Shown here piece after piece: positions 19,750-27,894 of a stretch of 64,000 nt of DNA. Source of the stretch: Salinicola avicenniae (GTDB lineage Bacteria > Pseudomonadota > Gammaproteobacteria > Pseudomonadales > Halomonadaceae); assembly GCF_023736115.1 (NCBI RefSeq), contig NZ_JAKQZC010000001.1, positions 496,001 through 560,000 of the forward strand, in the 5' to 3' direction. Position 1 is the stretch's first letter, and each line of letters opens with the position of its first letter. The notes beneath the pieces are model-generated. The model was given only the letters and a program-made list of their open reading frames with translations. It had not been told where the DNA came from and made no database searches. A program made the translations under genes and the position numbers.

Positions 19750-20370
19750 ATGGAAGATCAATGGCTCGCCTGGGCCAAGCGCCTGTCGGCCCTCGCGGAT
19801 ACCGGACTGCATTACACCCGGGACAAGTTCGATCGTGAACGCTACGAAGAGATCGCCGAGCTCTCTCGTACGATGATGGCGACGCTGGGCGAGATACCGC
19901 TCGAACGCGTTTCGCTGACCTTGGGCCCCGCGGAGGGGCATGTGACTCCCAAGATCGACGTGCGCGGGGCGATCATCGATAACGGCAGGATATTGCTGGT
20001 CAAGGAGAAGATGGACGGTCGCTGGACGATGCCCGGCGGCTATGCCGAGGTCGGCGTCTCCGCGGCCGACAATACGGTCAAGGAGGTGTGGGAAGAGGCC
20101 GGCATTCGCGTCGCGGCGTCTCGCCTCTACGCCATCCGTCACAAGGCGCGGCATGCCTATCCGCCGGATGTGGTCGATTTCTACAAGTTCTTCTTTCTCT
20201 GCGAGCGGCTCGACGGCGCGGCCCTGGACCCCGGCCACGAGGTCCATGACGCGGCCTATTTTTCGCCCGACGACCTGCCGCCGCTTTCCGAACCTCGCGT
20301 CATCGCGCGGGATATCGCCGATGCTTTCGCCTACTTGGCCGATCCGCAGCGACCCGCGATAATCGATTGA
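19750..20370 (+). CDS. Nudix hydrolase with N-terminal Nudix_N domain
   Basis: A 206-residue hydrolase of nucleoside-diphosphate-linked compounds. The N-terminal 60 residues form the helical domain found in YjhB-type proteins (MEDQWLAWAKRLSALADTGL). The Nudix box is GGYAEVGVSAADNTVKEVWE followed by EAGI: the first Glu is replaced by Val and the Arg by Lys, as happens in this subfamily, while the metal-binding EVWEE remains. ADP-ribose or a related sugar nucleotide is the common substrate. Start uncertain: an in-frame GTG lies 18 bases upstream; neither has a strong ribosome site. Confidence 0.8.
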   Translation: MEDQWLAWAKRLSALADTGLHYTRDKFDRERYEEIAELSRTMMATLGEIPLERVSLTLGPAEGHVTPKIDVRGAIIDNGRILLVKEKMDGRWTMPGGYAEVGVSAADNTVKEVWEEAGIRVAASRLYAIRHKARHAYPPDVVDFYKFFFLCERLDGAALDPGHEVHDAAYFSPDDLPPLSEPRVIARDIADAFAYLADPQRPAIID

Positions 20371-20468
20371 TATCCCATCGACCGTGAAAGCGTCTCTCCG
20401 CCGCCGGCCGTCAGGCTGGTGGCTCGCGGTTCGAGGCCAACAATGCGCTCAGGCGAGGAGAATCCCGG

Positions 20469-22010
20469 ATGCGGCGGATCGGCTGGCTGGGCATGGCGTT
20501 CGTACTGTGTAGCGTCGCGGGATGCACCGCCTTGCCACCTCCGGAGGGGCGCTCGGTCTCCCGTGCCCTGCCCGCCGAAGCGACCGCCGATACGGTGCTG
20601 GGGCGCGCGGTCGAGGCACGCGCGGCGCGCGAGCCGGCCGGTCGTAGCGGCATTCACCCCATGCTCGATCCTCGGGAAGCCTTCGCGGCGCGCCTGCTGC
20701 TGGCCCGGGCGGCGGAGCGGACGCTGGATGTTCAGTACTATATCTGGCGCGACGACTTGACCGGCACCTTGCTGCTGGATGCGCTGCGAGACGCCGCCGA
20801 CCGCGGAGTTCGCGTGCGCCTGCTGCTGGACGATAACGGGACGACAGGGATGGATGACACGCTGGTCACGCTCGATGCGAATCCCAATATCGACGTCCGC
20901 CTGTTCAATCCGTTCAGGCATCGGGATTTCAAGTGGCTCGGTTACCTGACCGATTTTTCCCGCGCCAACCGGCGCATGCACAACAAGTCGTTCACCGCGG
21001 ACAATCAGGCCGCGATCATCGGGGGGCGCAACGTTGGCGATGAGTACTTCGGCGCCGATGACGGCATCCTGTTCGCGGATCTGGACGTGCTGGCCGTCGG
21101 CCCGGTAGTTCAAGCGCTTTCTCGCGATTTCGATCGTTACTGGGCCAGCGACTCGTCGTATCCGGTCGCCGACGTGGTCGACGACGTCGCCCCCGACGAT
21201 TCGTCGTCCTTGGCAGCGCGAGCCAGAGCGCTCGAAACCGCGCCGGAAGCGAGGGCCTATCAGGAGGCGCTGGAGCGCTCGGCGCTGATTCGGCGCCTGG
21301 AGACGGGCAACCTGTCGCTCGAGTGGGCGGATGTCGAGCTGCTCAGTGACGATCCGGCCAAGGGTCTGGGGCAGGCCTCGTCGGACAGCCTGGTGCTGAG
21401 CCACATCATGGCGCTGGCCGAGGCCAGTGATCGCACCTTCCTGCTGGTGTCGCCCTATTTCGTGCCGACCGATGCCGGCAGCGAGATTTTTCGCCAGATG
21501 GCCGCGCGTGGCATCCAGGTACAGGTGCTGACCAACTCGATGGCCGCGACCGACGTGTTGGCGGTGCATGCCGGCTACACCCGCCAGCGTCGTACGTTGC
21601 TCGAGTCCGGCGTCACGCTCTACGAGCTCCGGCGGCAGCACTCGGCAGCCGGCCGTCAGGTAGGCCTCTTCGGCAGCTCCGGGGCCAGCCTGCATGCGAA
21701 GACGTTTGCGCTGGATGGCCAGCGGCTATTCGTAGGGTCGTTCAATTTCGATCCGCGCTCCGCCAACCTCAACACCGAACTGGGCTTCGTCATCGAGAGT
21801 CCCGCGCTCGCGGCGCAGATGGCGGCGCTGTTCGAGGAGGACATTCCCCGGCTCGCTTACCGGGTCAGACTGGATCGCGATGGCGACATGGAGTGGATAG
21901 CGCTGGACGGAGATCGACGCGAGATCTATCGGCATGAGCCCAACTCGACCTGGTGGCAGCGAGGCACCGTCTGGCTGATTTCGAAGCTGCCGGTGGAGTG
22001 GCTGCTGTGA
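20469..22010 (+). CDS. Phospholipase D-family lipoprotein, ClsC (YmdC)-like
   Basis: A 513-residue protein with two HKD motifs: HNKSFTADNQAAIIGGRN and HAKTFALDGQRLFVGSFNF, both with the His, Lys and Asp of the phospholipase D active site. The N-terminus MRRIGWLGMAFVLCSVAGC ends in a lipobox, so it is probably lipid-anchored in the outer or inner membrane. E. coli ClsC, the closest match by layout, makes cardiolipin from phosphatidylglycerol and phosphatidylethanolamine, with a YmdB partner; no partner gene is adjacent here. AGGAGAA precedes the ATG. Confidence 0.85.
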   Translation: MRRIGWLGMAFVLCSVAGCTALPPPEGRSVSRALPAEATADTVLGRAVEARAAREPAGRSGIHPMLDPREAFAARLLLARAAERTLDVQYYIWRDDLTGTLLLDALRDAADRGVRVRLLLDDNGTTGMDDTLVTLDANPNIDVRLFNPFRHRDFKWLGYLTDFSRANRRMHNKSFTADNQAAIIGGRNVGDEYFGADDGILFADLDVLAVGPVVQALSRDFDRYWASDSSYPVADVVDDVAPDDSSSLAARARALETAPEARAYQEALERSALIRRLETGNLSLEWADVELLSDDPAKGLGQASSDSLVLSHIMALAEASDRTFLLVSPYFVPTDAGSEIFRQMAARGIQVQVLTNSMAATDVLAVHAGYTRQRRTLLESGVTLYELRRQHSAAGRQVGLFGSSGASLHAKTFALDGQRLFVGSFNFDPRSANLNTELGFVIESPALAAQMAALFEEDIPRLAYRVRLDRDGDMEWIALDGDRREIYRHEPNSTWWQRGTVWLISKLPVEWLL

Positions 22011-22172
22011 TCTACCCAAGACGCTGCGAGGCGGCTATCGGGCACTGCGCTAGCCGCTGTCCATGGTGACGGTCCTCAAGGTGACGGTCCGGGAATCGGG
22101 CGCCGGGATTGACACCTTGAGACGTGGTGCTGGGGATGAGATACGGTGGGTCGGGTTTCGAGCGCCGCCGGC

Positions 22173-23441
22173 TCAGAACTCGGTCCACTCTTCAGCTTCG
22201 GTGGCACGGTTCGTCTGCGGCGCGGCGGAAGGGCGCGTAGCCTGGGCAGGCATGGGTGTGGCGGCGTTGAGGCGCTGCGGCGCCGGCGCATTCATGCGCG
22301 GCGTGGCACTATCCACGGCGTCCAGTCGGAAGATGGCCACCAGCGTCTGCAGTTCGTCGGCTTCCTGCTCGAGTGTGCGCGCGGCATTGGCTGCCTGTTG
22401 GACCAATGCGGCATTCTGCTGTGTCACCTCGTCCATCTGGGTGATCGCCTGATTGACCTGGGTGATGCCGTTGGTCTGCTCTTCCGAGGCGGTGACGATC
22501 TCGCGCATGATGTCGTTGACGTGGCTGATCGCCGAGACGATATCGGTCATGGTTGCGCCCGCATTGTCGACCAGTTTGGTCCCCGCCTCGACTCGTTCCG
22601 CCGAACCCTGGATGAGTTCGCGAATCTGCTTGGCCGCGTCCGCCGAGCGGCGGGCCAGCGTCTGCACTTCACTGGCGACAACCGCGAAGCCGCGCCCCTG
22701 CTCGCCGGCACGAGCGGCCTCGACCGAGGCATTGAGCGCGAGGATATTGGTCTGGAACGCCAATGAGTCGATCGTATCCAGATTCTCCACCGCCTGGCGG
22801 GAGTTGGCGCTGATCTCGTGCATCGTCGTCACCACCTGGCCAACGACCTCCCCCCCGCGATTCGCGACACCGGTTGCTTCGTCGGCCAGCTGGCTGGCCT
22901 GACGCGCGTTGTCGGTATTCTGGCGTACGGTCGATGTCAGCTGTTCCATGCTGGCGGCGGTCTCCTCGAGCGAGGCCGCCTGCTGCTCGGTGCGCGAGGA
23001 GAGATCGGTATTGCCCTGCGCGATATCGGTCGCGCCGCCATGCACATTGTCGCTGGCGCGGCGAACATTGCCGACCGTGCGTGCCAGATGGCTGCGCGTG
23101 CTCTCCAGCGCCTTGAACAGGCGCCCGATCTCATTGTTGCCACGACTCTCCACCGCGCCGGACAGGTCGCCGTCGGCCAGCCGCTCGAAATGTCCGACGA
23201 GGCGGTTAAGCGGGCGGATCACGTTGGCCGTCACGCCCCACAGGATGATGCCGACCAGCAGCACGGTCATCACGACCGTGATGCCGATGGCCATGTTCAG
23301 CCAGCCGGTATCCAAAAGCCCCTGGCCACCGGTATTGACGGCATAGGCGGCCAGGCCGGCCTCGGCCAGGACCAGTAGCGCAAAGGCCGCGACCACAAGA
23401 ATCCAGCTGGTGCGTACGGTGAGATCGTCGATTCGTTTCAT
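22173..23441 (-). CDS. Methyl-accepting chemotaxis protein without a periplasmic sensor domain
   Basis: A 422-residue receptor. Two membrane helices (about 13-33 and 47-69) are joined by only some dozen residues, so there is no ligand-binding domain. A HAMP domain (about 70-122) and a full signalling coiled coil follow, with the hairpin tip SLAFQTNILALNASVEAARA. The protein ends EEWTEF, a WxxF pentapeptide of the kind that tethers CheR/CheB in enterobacterial receptors. A sigma-28 promoter lies 87 bp upstream (23528-23554). It may sense membrane or cytoplasmic state, or need a partner protein. Confidence 0.88.
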   Translation of the reverse strand: MKRIDDLTVRTSWILVVAAFALLVLAEAGLAAYAVNTGGQGLLDTGWLNMAIGITVVMTVLLVGIILWGVTANVIRPLNRLVGHFERLADGDLSGAVESRGNNEIGRLFKALESTRSHLARTVGNVRRASDNVHGGATDIAQGNTDLSSRTEQQAASLEETAASMEQLTSTVRQNTDNARQASQLADEATGVANRGGEVVGQVVTTMHEISANSRQAVENLDTIDSLAFQTNILALNASVEAARAGEQGRGFAVVASEVQTLARRSADAAKQIRELIQGSAERVEAGTKLVDNAGATMTDIVSAISHVNDIMREIVTASEEQTNGITQVNQAITQMDEVTQQNAALVQQAANAARTLEQEADELQTLVAIFRLDAVDSATPRMNAPAPQRLNAATPMPAQATRPSAAPQTNRATEAEEWTEF

Positions 23442-23527
23442 GCGGCAGCATCCATCTTCGAATTGGCTGAGCGAAAGCGGGATGGCGGGTGCGGTGGCGT
23501 GCAGCGTTACCCCTCCCCGATAACGGA

Positions 23528-23554
23528 TTATCGGCCGGTCGAGCGCTGCCTTGA
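23528..23554 (-). promoter_or_regulatory. Sigma-28 (FliA) flagellar promoter for the chemotaxis gene
   Basis: Read on the minus strand: TCAA, 15 bp, then GCCGATAA. The -10 element is an exact match to the FliA consensus GCCGATAA, the spacing is the consensus 15, and the -35 differs from TAAA by one base. It ends 87 bp before the ATG at 23441. This links the gene to the flagellar/chemotaxis regulon. Confidence 0.75.
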
Positions 23555-23778
23555 GCGCGTTGGCCAGCGGTGGCGGTCACCCTCTTTGCGTCACGCGGTG
23601 GTAACGCCAGGCGGGTGCGGATGCCGGGCAAAATCATCGCACGGGGCTGAGTTCCGCAGACGGTGACAAAACGTCACGCGCCAAGCCGCGCCGCCGGCCC
23701 GGATAAGGGCTAGCGGCGAGGTTGCCGTCTTGAAGGAGTGGGAGGGCGTCGGGACAGAGCGTCATGCGGGACGCCGAA

Positions 23779-25005
23779 TCAGCGCGCGTGAGCGTCCAGG
23801 CGCCGTTGTATCAGCGTACCGAGGAAGGCGGCCAGTGACAGCAGCGCGACCAGGCCGCCATAGGCGTAGGTGGTCGGCAGCAGACCGAAATGCTGGGTCG
23901 CGATACCGCCGAGCAGGGCCAGAGAGCTCGCGGAGAGATAGCAGATCACGTAGAACGCGGCCATCAGCGCGGAGCGCTCATGGGCGGGAGCCATGGGCAT
24001 GATCGTGCGCATCGCGCCCATGAACGCGGCGCCGAAGCCCACGCCGGCGACCGCCGCCCCGAACAGCAGCAGGGCCAGCAGCTGCAGATGGACGCCGGAG
24101 AGCATCAGCAGCATGCCGACGATCAGGCAGGCGGTCCCGATCAGCAGGGGAACATGGGGCGGTCGGGCCCGCAAGTAGAGAATGCTGATGCCGCCGACGA
24201 ACGGCAGCAGGAAGGTGATCAGGCAGTCGACCACCGGATTGTGGATACCGCTGACGCGCTCGACCAGCATGGGCCCGAGGGATAGCGAGAAACCGCCCAG
24301 CGCCCAGGACGAGATGACGGCGGGAATGGTGCGCAGCAGCGGCCCGCGAACCGGTGGCGGTACGCGCGCCCGGGGGCGCAGCGACGCCATGGCACCCGGG
24401 CGGCGTTCGACGCTCTCGGGAATTCGCCGAAGCAGCAGCAGTTGCAGGGCTAGCAGGGCCGCCAGCAGGGCATAGGTCAGATGCATGGGCGACGGGGCAT
24501 AGGTAACCAGCGCCCCGGCCACCAGCGCACCGATACCCATCCCGCAGAGTGGCGCGATGCTGGCCATGACCGGGCCGCGGGTATGGTCGCTGTCGAGCAT
24601 GGCGGCCGCCAGGGCGCTGGTCACCACGCCGGTGGCGATCCCCTGCATGACGCGTGCGGCCAGCAGCCAGACCAGATCGTCGGCGAGCAGAAACAGGCCC
24701 ATCGACAGCAGTTCGAGAACGATCGCGACCGCCACTACCGGACGTCTACCGAGATAATCCGAGAGGGAGCCGGTAACCAGCAGCGTGATCATTAGGGCAA
24801 AGATATAGCTGGCGAAGATCAGCGTCAGCCAGGTGGTCGAAAAGCCCCAGGCGGTCTGATACGCCTGATAGAGCGGTGTCGGTGCGCTGGAGGCGGCGAG
24901 AAAGGTCACCATCAGCAGGGTGTAATAGAGCAGGGCGCCCGGGCGTGGCGAAGGATAGACGTTGGTCGAGCCGGCGGACGAGGGCGGTGCCATGAAGGAT
25001 TCCAT
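23779..25005 (-). CDS. MFS transporter, drug-efflux type
   Basis: A 408-residue, twelve-helix major facilitator. Motif A is GSLSDYLGRRPVV between helices 2 and 3, and ARVMQGIATGVVTSAL is the helix 4 region. Layout is that of small-molecule efflux pumps. Two in-frame starts exist, 25005 and 24993; the second has GGA at a usable distance but neither site is strong. It is divergent from a TetR gene, so it is probably an efflux pump repressed by that regulator. Repeats at 25017-25025 and 25065-25073 sit between them. Substrate unknown. Confidence 0.85.
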   Translation of the reverse strand: MESFMAPPSSAGSTNVYPSPRPGALLYYTLLMVTFLAASSAPTPLYQAYQTAWGFSTTWLTLIFASYIFALMITLLVTGSLSDYLGRRPVVAVAIVLELLSMGLFLLADDLVWLLAARVMQGIATGVVTSALAAAMLDSDHTRGPVMASIAPLCGMGIGALVAGALVTYAPSPMHLTYALLAALLALQLLLLRRIPESVERRPGAMASLRPRARVPPPVRGPLLRTIPAVISSWALGGFSLSLGPMLVERVSGIHNPVVDCLITFLLPFVGGISILYLRARPPHVPLLIGTACLIVGMLLMLSGVHLQLLALLLFGAAVAGVGFGAAFMGAMRTIMPMAPAHERSALMAAFYVICYLSASSLALLGGIATQHFGLLPTTYAYGGLVALLSLAAFLGTLIQRRLDAHAR

Positions 25006-25016
25006 TAATGCTAAAA

Positions 25017-25075
25017 TTTTGCGTTAGGCAGGAGTCTGAGCTTAGCAGGCTCATAAAGCAAACTTTTTGCGTTTG
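25017..25075. promoter_or_regulatory. Operator candidate between MFS and TetR genes
   Basis: The nonamer TTTTGCGTT occurs twice in direct orientation (25017-25025 and 25065-25073). Around the second copy CAAAC (25059-25063) and GTTTG (25071-25075) form an inverted repeat with a 7-bp spacer, the size typical of a TetR operator. The sites lie in the 110-bp divergent region. Confidence 0.4.
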
Positions 25076-25115
25076 TCTCCGGCGCCCCGGAGCGCGCCCT
25101 CGGCGGATAGAGACC

Positions 25116-25697
25116 ATGACAGGCAGGGAAGGAGTTCGGCCTGGCGGCCGAAGTGCCAGAGTGCAGCAGGCGGTGCACGCCGCGGTGCGAGCGCTGCAGG
25201 AGAGCGGTTCGCGCGAGATGCTGACGATACCGAGGATCGCCGAGCGCGCCGGCGTGACACCGTCGACGCTCTACCGGCGCTGGGGTAATCTGGCCGAGCT
25301 GCTGGCGGATGTCTCGCTGGAGCGGCTGCGCCCCGATGAGACACTGCCGGATACCGGCACGTTGGCCGGTGATCTTCAGGCCTGGGGCGATCACTATCTC
25401 GAGGAGATGCTGTCGGTGCCCGGGCGTCTGGCCCTCAACGACATCATGGCGAGCACCGACGATGCCCGGCGCGAGCGCTGTCGCCGCTATACCGAGTCAG
25501 TGCTCGAGACCCTATGCTGGCGCGCGCGGCAGCGGGGCGAATGGACGCCAGAGATTCCGCGGCTTGTCGATGGCGTGATCGCGCCCATGACCTATCGCCT
25601 GCTCTATGATCGCGCCGCGGCGACGCCTGCCAACCTGGCCCGATGGATCGCCCATAGCCTGGGCGGACCGGCTGATCGTGGCCGCGATCCCGCGTAA
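25116..25697 (+). CDS. TetR-family transcriptional regulator
   Basis: A 193-residue TetR-type repressor. The helix-turn-helix is TIPRIAERAGVTPSTLYRRW (residues about 37-56), followed by a C-terminal TetR_C-like ligand domain. The ATG at 25116 was chosen because the upstream in-frame extension reads through the AT-rich promoter region. It is divergent from the MFS efflux gene, 110 bp away, the classic repressor-pump pair. Confidence 0.88.
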   Translation: MTGREGVRPGGRSARVQQAVHAAVRALQESGSREMLTIPRIAERAGVTPSTLYRRWGNLAELLADVSLERLRPDETLPDTGTLAGDLQAWGDHYLEEMLSVPGRLALNDIMASTDDARRERCRRYTESVLETLCWRARQRGEWTPEIPRLVDGVIAPMTYRLLYDRAAATPANLARWIAHSLGGPADRGRDPA

Positions 25698-25823
25698 CCG
25701 ACCTATCAAGGTTCAACCGACATTAACTTGATTAACATCAGCCTCATCAATTAACTCTGGTGAATTTTTCCTTCTTTTTCAGTGATTTATTGAATTTTGG
25801 CGGTTGCCGGACTAGAGTGGGAT

Positions 25824-25975
25824 TCTCCTTGGGGAGTAGCCGGTCGCCATCAGGGCGACGTTCGCGTCAACATGCTCGGTCCTTGACCGTGGCGCGGACA
25901 CCGATCTCGGTTGGCGAGACCATGGATACTGCCGCGCGCAACGTCGGGTGCCGGCGGTGTCATGGGAACCACCGG
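25824..25975 (+). promoter_or_regulatory. yybP-ykoY manganese riboswitch upstream of mntP
   Basis: The leader of mntP contains the three conserved loops of the yybP-ykoY Mn2+ riboswitch: GGGGAGTAGCC (25831-25841), GCGTCAACAT (25864-25873) and GGCGAGACC (25913-25921), in the right order and spacing, with pairing arms such as GTCGCC/GGCGAC between them. The same RNA controls mntP in E. coli. A GCCGG/CCGGC hairpin at 25950-25977, just before the start codon, could be the expression platform. Three ATTAAC repeats at 25722, 25731 and 25750 lie in the presumed promoter. The ends given are approximate. Confidence 0.9.
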
Positions 25976-25987
25976 CTGGACAATGTC

Positions 25988-26569
25988 ATGAACCCTGCAT
26001 CCTTCATTCTGCTGGCCTTCGCGATGTCGACCGATGCCTTTGCCGCTTCGGTCGGCAAGGGCGCGGCGCTCGATCGTACGCGAGTCGGTGAGGCGCTACG
26101 CATCGGCGCGATTTTCGGCGCGATCGAAAGTATCACGCCGGTGATCGGCTGGGCCCTTGGCATGGTGGCCGCCCGCTACATTGCCGAGTGGGACCACTGG
26201 GTCGCCTTCGTGCTGCTGGGGGGGCTGGGGTTACACATGGTCTGGTCCGGGCTGCAGGTCGAACGGCAGGGTGACAAGACGCCGGCGACATCCCGACGCG
26301 CGTCGCGGTGGGGCATGGCCGCCACCGCGCTGGCGACCAGCATCGATGCCATGGCCGTCGGCGTGACGCTAGCCTTCACCGACGTCAACATCGTGCTGGT
26401 CGCCGCAACGATTGGCCTGGCCACGATGTTCATGGTGACGATAGGCATCCTGCTCGGGCGTGCGATCGGCTCGATCGTCGGCAAGCGCGCCGAGGTTCTG
26501 GGCGGATTGGTGCTGGTCGGTATTGGCGCCACGGTGCTCTACGAACATCTGTCGACCCAGGTGGGATGA
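25988..26569 (+). CDS. mntP: Manganese efflux pump MntP
   Basis: A 193-residue inner-membrane Mn2+ exporter with six predicted helices in two homologous halves. Each half carries the key Asp motif: [15 protein letters not shown] in the first and [14 protein letters not shown] in the second. The start [13 protein letters not shown] follows the riboswitch directly. It removes excess manganese, complementing the manganese-capable NrdEF encoded 8 kb away. Confidence 0.95.
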   Translation: MNPASFILLAFAMSTDAFAASVGKGAALDRTRVGEALRIGAIFGAIESITPVIGWALGMVAARYIAEWDHWVAFVLLGGLGLHMVWSGLQVERQGDKTPATSRRASRWGMAATALATSIDAMAVGVTLAFTDVNIVLVAATIGLATMFMVTIGILLGRAIGSIVGKRAEVLGGLVLVGIGATVLYEHLSTQVG

Positions 26570-26596
26570 GCCGCCGCCCCGGGAGAGATCACGCGT

Positions 26597-26766
26597 CACG
26601 ACATGGTTTTCTGCACGACATGGTTTTCTGTACGACTTAGTTTTCTGCACGACATGGTTTTCTGTACGACTTAGTTTTCTGCACGACATGGTTTTCTGTA
26701 CGACTTAGTTTTCTGCACGACATGGTTTTCTGTACGACTTAGTTTTCTGCACGACACAGTTTTCTG
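26597..26766 (+). repeat. Ten exact-length 17-bp tandem repeats forming the arfA leader
   Basis: Ten head-to-tail 17-bp units with no gaps. Type A is CACGACATGGTTTTCTG (units 1, 2, 4, 6, 8) and type B is TACGACTTAGTTTTCTG (units 3, 5, 7, 9); unit 10 is CACGACACAGTTTTCTG. Copies within each type are identical. From unit 2 on, A and B alternate, giving a 34-bp higher-order unit. The last unit abuts GAGGTAAC, so its final G plus GAGG form the arfA ribosome site. The array starts 27 bp after the mntP stop. It is not a CRISPR array, as there are no spacers. Confidence 0.97.
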
Positions 26767-26774
26767 GAGGTAAC

Positions 26775-26927
26775 ATGAGCCGCCACCCGATTCGGGATAA
26801 CGCGCTCAAGGCCGCACTGCGCTCACCGCAGTTTCGGCAGCAGCAACAGCAACCCAAGAAAGGCAAGGGCAGCTATACCCGCAAGGGTCGCGCCCCTCAG
26901 GGAGGGCGCTATCGCCAAGCGGCCTAA
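26775..26927 (+). CDS. arfA: ArfA, alternative ribosome-rescue factor
   Basis: A 50-residue protein that recruits RF2 to ribosomes stalled on mRNAs lacking a stop codon, as a back-up to tmRNA. It matches E. coli ArfA throughout: IRDNALKAALRSPQFRQ corresponds to IKDNAIEALLHDPLFRQ, and KKGKGSYTRKG to KKGKGSYMRKG. It lacks the hydrophobic C-terminal tail that destabilises full-length E. coli ArfA, so it is about the size of the active truncated form. GGAGG lies five bases before the ATG. A GCGCCC/GGGCGC hairpin lies inside its last codons (26890-26909). Too short for routine gene finders. Confidence 0.93.
   Translation: MSRHPIRDNALKAALRSPQFRQQQQQPKKGKGSYTRKGRAPQGGRYRQAA
26890..26909 (+). promoter_or_regulatory. 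Hairpin inside the 3' end of arfA
   Basis: GCGCCC, an 8-base loop, GGGCGC form a 6-bp GC stem over codons 39-45 of arfA. In E. coli, an in-frame stem-loop near this point causes mRNA cleavage or termination, making a non-stop message that is controlled by tmRNA. The position here is equivalent. There is no U-tract, so RNase cleavage rather than termination would be needed. Confidence 0.5.
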
Positions 26928-27109
26928 GACCGACCGCTTGGCCATGGCGCTCTCCGCCCGCTGGCACCCCGATGCCCCCGCTTCTGTTTTTTAACGCTTC
27001 GTAAGCACTCGCGCTTTCGATGCCGCCCCATTCTCGGTTTATGGCGTCCCGTCTTCTTCCGGATAGCTAGACGTCTACGCTAGAAGAGACATCCGCGATG
27101 GAGCCTTTC

Positions 27110-27709
27110 ATGTCCTCCTCTCTCTGGCACATGCCGCTGCACGATTTTCAGCGAGCGGTCGAAACGCGCTCCACGCCCGGGTGTGGTGCGGCGGCTGCGC
27201 TCAATGGCTGTTTGGGGCTTTCTCTTGTGCTCAAGGGCGTACAACTGGCGAATGACAAGAGCGATGCACAGCAACGCCTGATCGAGGCAGGCGAAAGCTT
27301 GCAGCGTGCGCTGGCGGCGGCAGTCGATGACGATGCTGCCGCTTTTTCTCGCTATCTCGAGGCGCGCAAACGTCCGGCAGATAGCGCTCACGCGCGTCAG
27401 CAGCGGGAAGCGGCGCTGGCGGCAGCGGGGGAGGAGGCGATACGCATTCCGCTGGCGGCGGCCGAACGGTGTCTGGCGGCACTGGCCCTGGCGCTCGACA
27501 TCCGTCCGTTGACCGGTGCGATGCTGCAAAGCGATATCCGTGCCGGGGCCGCATTGCTCGGCGGTGCGCTGGAGGCTCTGCTGGTCGGCGTCGAGGCCAA
27601 TCTGGCCGGTCAACCGGATTCGGTCGGCCGCCTGTCGCATGAAGCGCGCTGTCGGGAGCTGCGAGAAGCCGGGCAGGCCTATCGGCGACAGCTCGATCCG
27701 CCGGACTGA
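27110..27709 (+). CDS. Cyclodeaminase/cyclohydrolase-family protein (FtcD C-domain like)
   Basis: A 199-residue all-helical protein matching the formimidoyltransferase-cyclodeaminase C-terminal domain family. The N-terminal STPGCGAAAALNGCLGLSLV is the family glycine-rich turn, and SDIRAGAALLGGALEALLVG the conserved C-terminal helix. The family acts on folate intermediates (formimino- or methenyl-tetrahydrofolate). Here it stands alone without a formiminotransferase or hut genes. The start at 27110 has GGAG six bases upstream; an ATG at 27098 is in frame. The exact reaction is unknown. Confidence 0.78.
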   Translation: MSSSLWHMPLHDFQRAVETRSTPGCGAAAALNGCLGLSLVLKGVQLANDKSDAQQRLIEAGESLQRALAAAVDDDAAAFSRYLEARKRPADSAHARQQREAALAAAGEEAIRIPLAAAERCLAALALALDIRPLTGAMLQSDIRAGAALLGGALEALLVGVEANLAGQPDSVGRLSHEARCRELREAGQAYRRQLDPPD

Positions 27710-27894
27710 CGCGGTGAACGAGCCAGGCAAGCCCCAAGCGCCCGGATTCGTCGTCGACCAAGCCGCCCTAGACCGATACCCCCATGTTTCCCGGTCCCGT
27801 TCGGGGTGGGCATTGCACCGTCGCTTCGACGCCTGCGCGCAGGCCCCGTGAGTCTGGCGGCAGTCGGCCACCCAGCTGGACTGTTCCTGCTCGG

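Noticed and set aside
26369-26689. Minus-strand open frame over the 17-bp repeats, and CRISPR-like look of the array
   Set aside because: Repetitive peptides come from the repeats themselves. There are no spacers, no cas genes, and the units are contiguous, so it is not a CRISPR array.
26597-26766. Idea that the 17-bp repeats are plasmid-type iterons
   Set aside because: Size fits, but there is no rep gene or replication-origin context, and the array abuts the arfA ribosome site.
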